DNA of 6,777 bases from Leucobacter sp. Lineage in GTDB: Bacteria; Actinomycetota; Actinomycetes; Actinomycetales; Microbacteriaceae. Positions 1 to 4,309 of this stretch are shown in pieces. Positions within the stretch are counted from its first letter, which is position 1. Each line of letters starts with the position of its first letter. Location of the stretch: positions 1 to 6,777 of the forward strand of contig JAGNOB010000097.1 of the NCBI GenBank assembly GCA_017990305.1, in the 5' to 3' direction. Under the pieces are notes generated by a model that was not told where the DNA came from, made no database searches, and worked only from the letters and a program-made list of their open reading frames with translations. The position numbers and the translations under genes were made by a program.

Positions 1-708
1 GAGGATCGTGTTCTTCGCGAGCTCGGGCACAGCCTCAACGATCGAGATCGCGCGAACGCCGTCGTAGGTGAGGTTCTGGTAGATCTCGTCGCTCACGACG
101 AGCAGGTTGTGTGCGAGGGCCCACTCGCCGATGGCCTTCGTCTCCTCGGGCGTGTAGACGGCGCCGGTCGGGTTCGACGGCGAGCAGAAGAGTAGCGCCT
201 TGGTGCGGTCGGTGCGTGCTGCCTCGAGCTGCTCGACCGTGACCTTGTAGCCCTGATCTGCGCCGGCAAACACCTCAACGGGAGTGCCGTCAGCGAGCTG
301 AATCTCCTCGGAGTAGCTTGTCCAGAACGGGGCGGGGAGGATGACCTCGTCGCCCGGGTCAAGGATTGTCTGGAAAGCGGAGTAGACAGCGTGCTTGCCG
401 CCGTTGGTGACAATGACCTGCGCGGGCGTGATGTCGAGGCCCGAATCACGCTTCGTCTTGCGAACGATCGCCTCGCGCAGCGCCGGGAGGCCGACGGCTG
501 GCGTGTAACGGAAGTTCTTGGGGTCGTCGAGCGCCTTGCGCGCTGCGTCGACGATGTGCTCCGGGGTCGCAAAGTCAGGCTCGCCTGCGGCAAAGCTTAT
601 GACGGGGCGGCCTTCGGCCTGGAGGGCTTTCGCCTTCGAATCAACCTTGAGGGTGGCTGACTCAGCGATGGCGGCGATCTTCTTTGACAAGCGGTTCATT
701 TCGGTCAC
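1..708 (-). CDS. aspC: Pyridoxal-phosphate-dependent aspartate aminotransferase (class I), 3' end cut by window edge
   Basis: Class I/II aminotransferase, which would move the amino group between aspartate and 2-oxoglutarate in the cytoplasm using PLP. The 236 visible residues are the N-terminal 60% of a protein usually near 400 aa. Visible family motifs: FAAGEPDF (39-46), the [15 protein letters not shown] segment (67-81) typical of bacterial aspartate aminotransferases, TNGGKHA (101-107) where the cofactor phosphate binds, Trp129 (stacks on the PLP ring in this family), SPSNPTG with Asn179, and SDEIYQ with Asp207 and Tyr210. The PLP-binding lysine lies beyond the window. I chose GTG at 708, because AGGAG (minus strand, 721-725) lies 12 nt before it; an in-frame ATG at 699 is the alternative. 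The gene is divergent from tRNA-Trp-secE-nusG, as in Streptomyces, where aspC precedes secE. Exact amino-acid specificity cannot be read from this part alone. Confidence 0.92.
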   Translation of the reverse strand, partial: MTEMNRLSKKIAAIAESATLKVDSKAKALQAEGRPVISFAAGEPDFATPEHIVDAARKALDDPKNFRYTPAVGLPALREAIVRKTKRDSGLDITPAQVIVTNGGKHAVYSAFQTILDPGDEVILPAPFWTSYSEEIQLADGTPVEVFAGADQGYKVTVEQLEAARTDRTKALLFCSPSNPTGAVYTPEETKAIGEWALAHNLLVVSDEIYQNLTYDGVRAISIVEAVPELAKNTIL

Positions 709-803
709 GTGATAAGCCTACTCCTGCGAGCATGCAGATCGCAGCGTAGGCATGGGGAGTTTGGCCCGCGGCGCACCCGGCGTGCACGGAATGATAATCT
801 CAG

Positions 804-833
804 TTCGACAAGACCCGGGGAATCGCGTACAGT
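804..833 (+). promoter_or_regulatory. Candidate promoter for tRNA-Trp-secE-nusG
   Basis: The 199-bp gap between aspC and tRNA-Trp holds no convincing gene. On the plus strand TTCGAC (804-809) and TACAGT (828-833) are separated by 18 bp. The second fits the actinobacterial TANNNT -10 pattern; the first is a partial match to TTGACA. Transcription would begin near 840, about 68 nt before the mature tRNA 5' end. A leftward -10-like TATCAT (plus coordinates 791-796) could serve aspC but has no good -35. Assigned by eye; modest support. Confidence 0.35.
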
Positions 834-907
834 TATTCCTAGGCATTGACTTCTGCCATTATCGGTTGTGCCCAAAACGCTCTCGATACGGCAGGGGTTA
901 TTCCTTT

Positions 908-983
908 AGGGTGGTGGCGCAATTGGTAGCGCAACGGTCTCCAAAACCGTAGGTTGCAGGTTCGAGTCCTGTCCGCCCTGCCA
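908..983 (+). tRNA. trnW: tRNA-Trp (anticodon CCA), 3' CCA encoded
   Basis: Complete 76-nt cloverleaf. The acceptor stem AGGGTGG (908-914) pairs with CCGCCCT (973-979), with one T-G wobble. The D-arm carries GGTAGC. The anticodon stem ACGGT (934-938) pairs with ACCGT (946-950) around the loop CTCCAAA, giving anticodon CCA at 941-943, which reads UGG (tryptophan). The T-arm GCAGG-TTCGAGT-CCTGT is intact. Discriminator base is G980, followed by an encoded CCA (981-983). Only 39 nt separate it from secE, so the two are probably cotranscribed and separated by tRNA 3' processing. Confidence 0.97.
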
Positions 984-1022
984 TTACCTGATCGTCAGAT
1001 CGGGGCATTGAAAGGACACCTG

Positions 1023-1289
1023 ATGAGCAGCACTGAACTCGCTGAGAACGGCGGCAACGTCGAGCCAGCGAAGACAGATGACCGCAAGCGCGGCTTCTTC
1101 GGTCGAATCATCCTGTTCATCCAGCAGGTGTTCTCGGAGCTGAAGAAGGTTGTCACCCCGACGCGCAAGGAGCTCGTCAGGTACACCCTCGTCGTGCTTG
1201 CCTTCGTGGTCATCATGATGGCTCTCGTTTGGGTTCTCGACAAGCTTTTCGGCTTCGTTACCCTTTTCCTGTTCGGCTCAGCGATTTAA
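1023..1289 (+). CDS. secE: Preprotein translocase subunit SecE
   Basis: SecE is the small essential subunit that clamps SecY in the SecYEG channel of the cytoplasmic membrane. The 88-aa product has a polar, charged N-terminus (1-24), an amphipathic helix, the conserved hinge ELKKVVTPTRKEL (39-51, with Pro46), and one hydrophobic membrane segment at about 54-71; the C-terminus is also hydrophobic. This is the single-span form usual outside the enterobacteria, whose SecE has three spans. ATG 1023 is preceded by AAAGGA (1011-1016) with 6 nt spacing; a longer in-frame version starting at 954 would run through the tRNA gene and is rejected. nusG follows after 50 nt, the common bacterial secE-nusG pair. 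Nothing is missing or unusual in the protein. Confidence 0.97.
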   Translation: MSSTELAENGGNVEPAKTDDRKRGFFGRIILFIQQVFSELKKVVTPTRKELVRYTLVVLAFVVIMMALVWVLDKLFGFVTLFLFGSAI

Positions 1290-1339
1290 TTTGAGCCCGG
1301 CCGAACCACACCCGCAGAGAACAAGAAGGCCCCACTGAG

Positions 1340-2152
1340 ATGACGCCCGAGAACAGCACTACACCCGAGGCAGACCTCGACGCAGCGCTTGACGCGTTGG
1401 CGAACGTGGCAGACCCCGAGGTTGACGCGGCAGTTGAAGACGCGCTCGAGATTGACTCCGTCGATGAGGCAGACGCCGCCGCATCGGCAATCGTCGACGA
1501 GGAAACCACCGAAGAGGGCGAAGCGGCTGAGTCCGCTGAAGACCCCTACAAGGTGTTCAAGAAGGAACTCCGCCGACTCCCAGGCAAGTGGTTCGTGATC
1601 CACACCTACGCCGGTTACGAGCGCAAGGTCAAGTCGAACCTCTGGAACCGTCGCGAGGTCATGGGTGCCGTAGATGACATCTACGAGATCCAGGTCCCGA
1701 TGGAAGAGGTCATGGAGGTCAAGAACGGCCAGCGCAAGATGGTGACCCGCGTGCGGATCCCCGGCTACGTGCTCGTTCGCATGAACCTCACCGAGAGCAC
1801 CTGGTCTGTCGTTCGCCACACCCCCGGCGTCACCGGCTTCGTGGGCAACGCACACAACCCGGTTCCGCTCCGCCTGAACGAAGCGTTCGAGATGCTGAAG
1901 AGCACCGTCGAGCTCGAGCCGGCAGCGACCGCCAAGGGTAAAGCCCCGGCGAACGCGGTCGCTCAGGGCCAGGTCGAGATTGACTTCGAGATCGGCGAGA
2001 CCATCACCATCAAGTCCGGTTCCTTCGAGGGCCTCCCCGGCACGATCAGTGAGATCAACCCGGCAGCTGGCAAGCTCACCGTCCTCGTCTCGCTCTTCGA
2101 GCGTGAGACCCCGGTCGAGCTCGGCTTCGACCAGGTCACGAAGATGGTCTAA
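1340..2152 (+). CDS. nusG: Transcription termination/antitermination factor NusG with acidic N-terminal extension
   Basis: NusG binds the RNA polymerase clamp through its NGN domain and affects pausing, elongation and Rho-dependent termination; its KOW domain contacts partners such as Rho or ribosomal protein S10. Of 270 residues, 1-69 form an extension rich in Asp, Glu and Ala with about 24 acidic residues and no Lys or Arg before Lys71. The NGN domain spans about 82-187 (KWFVIHTYAGYERKV at 83-97, RIPGYVLVRM at 139-148, TPGVTGFVG at 161-169). An Ala-rich linker (about 190-211) leads to the KOW domain (about 215-270; VKSGSFEG-like motif read here as IKSGSFEG, 224-231, and the terminal DQVTKMV). 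E. coli NusG has 181 aa; the extra length is mostly the extension, a feature also known in other actinobacteria. ATG 1340 follows AAGAAGG (1323-1329) at 10 nt. Confidence 0.98.
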   Translation: MTPENSTTPEADLDAALDALANVADPEVDAAVEDALEIDSVDEADAAASAIVDEETTEEGEAAESAEDPYKVFKKELRRLPGKWFVIHTYAGYERKVKSNLWNRREVMGAVDDIYEIQVPMEEVMEVKNGQRKMVTRVRIPGYVLVRMNLTESTWSVVRHTPGVTGFVGNAHNPVPLRLNEAFEMLKSTVELEPAATAKGKAPANAVAQGQVEIDFEIGETITIKSGSFEGLPGTISEINPAAGKLTVLVSLFERETPVELGFDQVTKMV

Positions 2153-2166
2153 CCCTGGGTACTCCA

Positions 2167-3285
2167 GTGTCATCCGCTAAAACGCGCGTCGCCCTTTGGG
2201 ACAACGCGCGTTTTGCGCTTATTGTGCTCGTTGTTATCGGGCACCTCATCTCGACAGTGCGCACCGACACCGAGCTCGGGTTCGGGCTGTACGCGTACAT
2301 CTACCTGTTCCACATGCCCGCGATGATCGCGCTGTCTGGCCTCTTCTCGAAGCCTGAGGTGACGCCGAAGGCGATCACCTCGACGGTGCAGCTGCTTGTC
2401 GTTTGGCTTGCGTGGGAGGGTATCTGGGCGGTGTTGCGCGGCCTGGTTGAGGGCAAGCAGCTCAGTCAGGGCTTCCTCGTGAACCCGTCGTGGACGCTGT
2501 GGTTCCTGGTGACCCTCGCGACGATGCGCATTCTGTTGCCGTACATTGCGCTTGTGAAGCACCCGTTGCTGCTCTCGGTCGGGCTTGCGCTCGTTGCGCC
2601 GCTGCTGCCGGCCATTGGCGTGAACTTCTCGGCTGCTCGCACGCTTGCATTCCTGCCGTTCTTCGTCGGCGCGTGGCTCGCTCGCGAGCGGGGCTGGCTT
2701 TCCGGCGACTGGTTCATGGTTCCCGGTCGGGCGATCCGCTCGGCTGCTTGGGGGCTGCTCGCGGCGGTCGCGCTCGCTCTGACCGCGCTCGCGCTCAGCC
2801 CGTCCGGCCTCAAAGGTTCGTGGCGGATCGACCGCTGGCTCACCCACCGCGACAGCTACGCGTGGATGTTCGAGAATGCCCCGCTCGGGGCGTGGAACGC
2901 GAACGGCGCGGGTTTTCTCGGGTGGCTCGGCCTCGCGGCAGGAGGAGTGCTCGTCGGCGCACTGCTCATCGCGATTGCCGCCGCTATGACCCTCGCACTC
3001 CTCCTTGTCGTGTCACGGAAGCACTCGATCTTCACTGTGTGGGGTGCTCGCACTCTCTACGTTTACCTGCTGCACGGCGTTATTGTGTGGGTGCTGCGTG
3101 AGGTCGGCTTCGTTGACACTGTGGGCGCGCTCGGCTGGCTCGGTATCGTGGTGCTCGCTGCTGTTGCTGCCGCTCTCGCCGCGCTGCTCTCGATGCGCTG
3201 GGTCTCCACCGTGTTCCGACCGATCGTCGAGCCACGGATCGATTGGATCTTCAGGCCACGAGAAGCCGAGGCAGTGCGTCAGTAG
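2167..3285 (+). CDS. Integral membrane O-acyltransferase, acyltransferase-3 family
   Basis: A 372-aa polytopic membrane protein resembling acyltransferase-3 / fucose 4-O-acetylase-like enzymes, which transfer acyl groups (often acetyl) to sugars, peptidoglycan or other cell-surface molecules. Visible family traits: the WDNARF start (11-16) leading into the first membrane segment with the conserved VVIGH histidine (His26), FHMPAMIALSGLFS (48-61, His49), a PSWTLWFLVTL segment (107-117), and YLLHG near the C-terminus (300-304, His303). About ten hydrophobic segments can be counted, and the tail (351-372) is charged. The acceptor substrate cannot be predicted. The GTG start at 2167 is the only one that keeps the WDNAR motif; it lies 14 nt after the nusG stop and has no recognisable Shine-Dalgarno, so it may depend on translation of nusG. 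Codons 5-16 overlap a terminator-like hairpin. The next gene is convergent. Confidence 0.85.
   Translation: MSSAKTRVALWDNARFALIVLVVIGHLISTVRTDTELGFGLYAYIYLFHMPAMIALSGLFSKPEVTPKAITSTVQLLVVWLAWEGIWAVLRGLVEGKQLSQGFLVNPSWTLWFLVTLATMRILLPYIALVKHPLLLSVGLALVAPLLPAIGVNFSAARTLAFLPFFVGAWLARERGWLSGDWFMVPGRAIRSAAWGLLAAVALALTALALSPSGLKGSWRIDRWLTHRDSYAWMFENAPLGAWNANGAGFLGWLGLAAGGVLVGALLIAIAAAMTLALLLVVSRKHSIFTVWGARTLYVYLLHGVIVWVLREVGFVDTVGALGWLGIVVLAAVAAALAALLSMRWVSTVFRPIVEPRIDWIFRPREAEAVRQ
2179..2214 (+). terminator. Terminator-like hairpin after nusG, inside the acyltransferase 5' coding region
   Basis: A perfect 11-bp inverted repeat: AAAACGCGCGT (2179-2189) and ACGCGCGTTTT (2204-2214). The 14-nt loop can pair further (CCC 2192-2194 with GGG 2198-2200 around TTT). 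A GC core with A4 on the left and T4 on the right is typical of intrinsic terminators, including bidirectional ones. It begins 27 nt after the nusG stop codon, where a nusG terminator would be expected, yet it occupies codons 5-16 of the next gene. The T run is only four bases long, so termination may be partial. No experimental evidence is available. Confidence 0.5.
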
Positions 3286-3302
3286 CGCGGGCCTCCGCTA
3301 CT
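3281..3302. terminator. Hairpin spanning both convergent stop codons; possible weak bidirectional terminator
   Basis: AGTAGCG (3281-3287) and CGCTACT (3296-3302) form a perfect 7-bp inverted repeat with an 8-nt loop. The left arm contains the TAG stop of the acyltransferase (3283-3285), and the right arm contains the TAG of the leftward regulator (minus strand, 3298-3300). Only 12 bp separate the two coding regions. There is no T run on either side, so it is not a classical intrinsic terminator; it may act as a barrier or an RNA-end-stabilising hairpin. Confidence 0.3.
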
Positions 3303-4011
3303 CGTGCGCCGTGCGCGTGCCGCCGTTGAGCCCAACGCGCAGGCCGAGCTGAAACCGACCGCTCACCCCGAGCCGACGCTGCAGCGCCTGGGCGCGACGC
3401 TGCACGGTGCGTACGCTCACCCCGAGCGCCCGCGCAATGCTCGCATCAGTCAACCCGAGCCGCAACTGTTCGAGGAGCTCCTCCTCTTCATCGGAGAAGC
3501 TGTCTCGCCCCGCGGCCTGATTTAGCGGTGGCGAAGCCGGGAGGGCGTGCGCCCACACGCTGTCAAAGACGACTGAAAGATAGTTCACAACGGCTGGGTG
3601 CACCGCACGGATCGCAACGGCCTCTTCTGCTTGCCTGGTGGGCGAGCACAGGATCGCCTCGACCCCGTCGCGAATGACCAGGCGTGCGGTGACAAGCTCT
3701 GAGACGCGCGCAGTCTCGTCGGCGCGTGCTGCGGCAGCGGGAGCGAAGACGCTCCGAACGGTCACTGCCCCGGAGCAACGAAGCGGGGGTGCCGGGCCCC
3801 AGCTGTCGTCGCCTGCGCAGTCACCAGCGGGCTCCAGAAGGTCGACAGTCGACTTCGCCGTGCGTCCGAGGTTGACGATCAGCGCATCGAGTTCGGTGCG
3901 GCTCGCAACCGGGTGCCCAAGGGAGGCTGAGTCGGCCGCGAAGACTGGCAGAACGGCTCCAGCCTCACGCAGCACTGCTTCGAGCCTGCTCGTGAGCTGT
4001 GCAATGTCCAC
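3298..4011 (-). CDS. LuxR-type helix-turn-helix transcriptional regulator
   Basis: A 237-aa probable DNA-binding regulator. Residues 172-226 form a LuxR/GerE-type domain: FSDEEEELLEQL, then LTDASIARALGVSVRTVQRR with the recognition helix at about 198-206, and a closing QALQRRLGVSGRFQLGLR segment. The first 170 residues hold no response-regulator phosphorylation site and no autoinducer-binding pattern that I recognise. Residues about 83-158 (VRSVF..., then LVIRDGVEAILCSP, and LSVVFDSVWAHALP) resemble the middle domain of actinobacterial LuxR-like regulators with a TrmB/phospholipase-D-like sensor part, a tentative match. GTG 4011 is supported by GAGGGAG (plus coordinates 4020-4026) at 8 nt. 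The gene is divergent from the collagenase gene, which makes that gene its most likely target, and convergent with the acyltransferase gene. Ligand unknown. Confidence 0.82.
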   Translation of the reverse strand: MDIAQLTSRLEAVLREAGAVLPVFAADSASLGHPVASRTELDALIVNLGRTAKSTVDLLEPAGDCAGDDSWGPAPPLRCSGAVTVRSVFAPAAAARADETARVSELVTARLVIRDGVEAILCSPTRQAEEAVAIRAVHPAVVNYLSVVFDSVWAHALPASPPLNQAAGRDSFSDEEEELLEQLRLGLTDASIARALGVSVRTVQRRAQALQRRLGVSGRFQLGLRVGLNGGTRTAHE

Positions 4012-4050
4012 AGTTGTGTCTCCCTCGACGCAAATCCCCGACTACCGGCT

Positions 4051-4066
4051 CCAGTGTTGGGCACAG
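4051..4066 (+). repeat. Dispersed inverted motif, copy A
   Basis: CCAGTGTTGGGCACAG. Apart from a 2-nt insertion it equals the minus-strand reading of 4172-4185 (CCAGTGTGGCACAG). The copies face each other about 105 bp apart in the divergent promoter region, this one near the regulator gene. Candidate operator half; could be chance. Confidence 0.4.
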
Positions 4067-4171
4067 ACACCCTCTACCTGTGGACCACTCTACCCGCGAC
4101 GGGTGCGGGCTTGCGGTGACACAGCCTCGCCACTGCCTGACGTGTTCCCGCCCTTGGCGCGTCTGTGAGCG

Positions 4172-4191
4172 CTGTGCCACACTGGCGACAG
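4172..4191 (-). repeat. Dispersed inverted motif, copy B, within a local hairpin
   Basis: On the minus strand 4185-4172 reads CCAGTGTGGCACAG, matching copy A apart from a 2-nt gap. On the plus strand it also forms its own imperfect hairpin: CTGTGCCA (4172-4179) pairs with TGGC and ACAG (4183-4186, 4188-4191) with one bulged G. Candidate protein-binding site. Confidence 0.4.
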
Positions 4192-4260
4192 GAGAGGGGA
4201 AGACCCGGGACGACGCGCTGTCGGACCGCTGTTTCGTCATGCCCGATCCGCTGCAGAACT

Positions 4261-4287
4261 GAGGTTGCGGACGCAACTTCCTACCGT
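4261..4287 (+). promoter_or_regulatory. Candidate collagenase promoter with operator-like inverted repeat in the spacer
   Basis: GAGGTTGCG (4261-4269) and CGCAACTTC (4272-4280) form a 9-bp inverted repeat with a 2-nt centre and one imperfect pair; the inner GTTGCG/CGCAAC is perfect. It is followed at once by TACCGT (4282-4287), a TANNNT-type -10. The expected -35 position (about 4258-4264) has no good match, as is common for regulated promoters. Transcription would begin near 4294, leaving a leader of about 16 nt that still holds the ribosome binding site AGAAGGA (4299-4305). Positional reasoning only; the repeat could instead act as an RNA hairpin if transcription starts upstream. Confidence 0.4.
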
Positions 4288-4309
4288 ATTTTCCAGGAAG
4301 AAGGACACT

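Larger units (their letters stand above)
4012..4309. promoter_or_regulatory. Divergent regulatory region between the LuxR-type regulator and collagenase genes
   Basis: No credible gene is present here; open frames crossing it have no family resemblance and run into the flanking genes in the wrong frame. It contains the ribosome binding sites of both genes, an inverted-repeat promoter candidate near the collagenase, a dispersed inverted motif (4051-4066 and 4172-4185), a hairpin CTGTGCCA/TGGC-g-ACAG (4172-4191), a small ACCCG-CGA-CGGGT palindrome (4092-4104), and three direct copies of CGCTGT (4170, 4216, 4227). A leftward -10-like TAGAGT (plus coordinates 4087-4092) could serve the regulator gene, but its -35 is poor. 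Confidence 0.5.

Noticed and set aside
846..889. TTGACT as a second -35 for tRNA-Trp
   Set aside because: No TANNNT-like hexamer lies 16-19 bp downstream, so it was not called as a promoter.
954..1022. Longer SecE starting at 954
   Set aside because: The extra 23 residues would be encoded by the 3' part of tRNA-Trp; the ATG at 1023 has a well-placed AAAGGA.
1286..2173. 295-residue leftward open frame opposite nusG
   Set aside because: It mirrors the codon pattern of nusG, which is certain; the product has no family motifs and is rich in residues expected from antisense reading of GC-rich codons.
2679..2690. Perfect 12-nt palindrome CGCTCGCGAGCG in the acyltransferase gene
   Set aside because: It is built from CG-rich Leu-Ala-Arg-Glu-Arg codons and has no loop or T run; chance is a sufficient explanation.
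2490..3101. 203-residue rightward frame inside the acyltransferase gene
   Set aside because: Its Arg/Ala/Cys-rich composition is typical of an out-of-frame reading; the overlapping membrane protein has clear family motifs.
3841..3853. GTCGAC-A-GTCGAC tandem in the regulator gene
   Set aside because: It is only a short symmetric sequence within coding DNA for the Lys-Ser-Thr-Val-Asp region; no sign of function.
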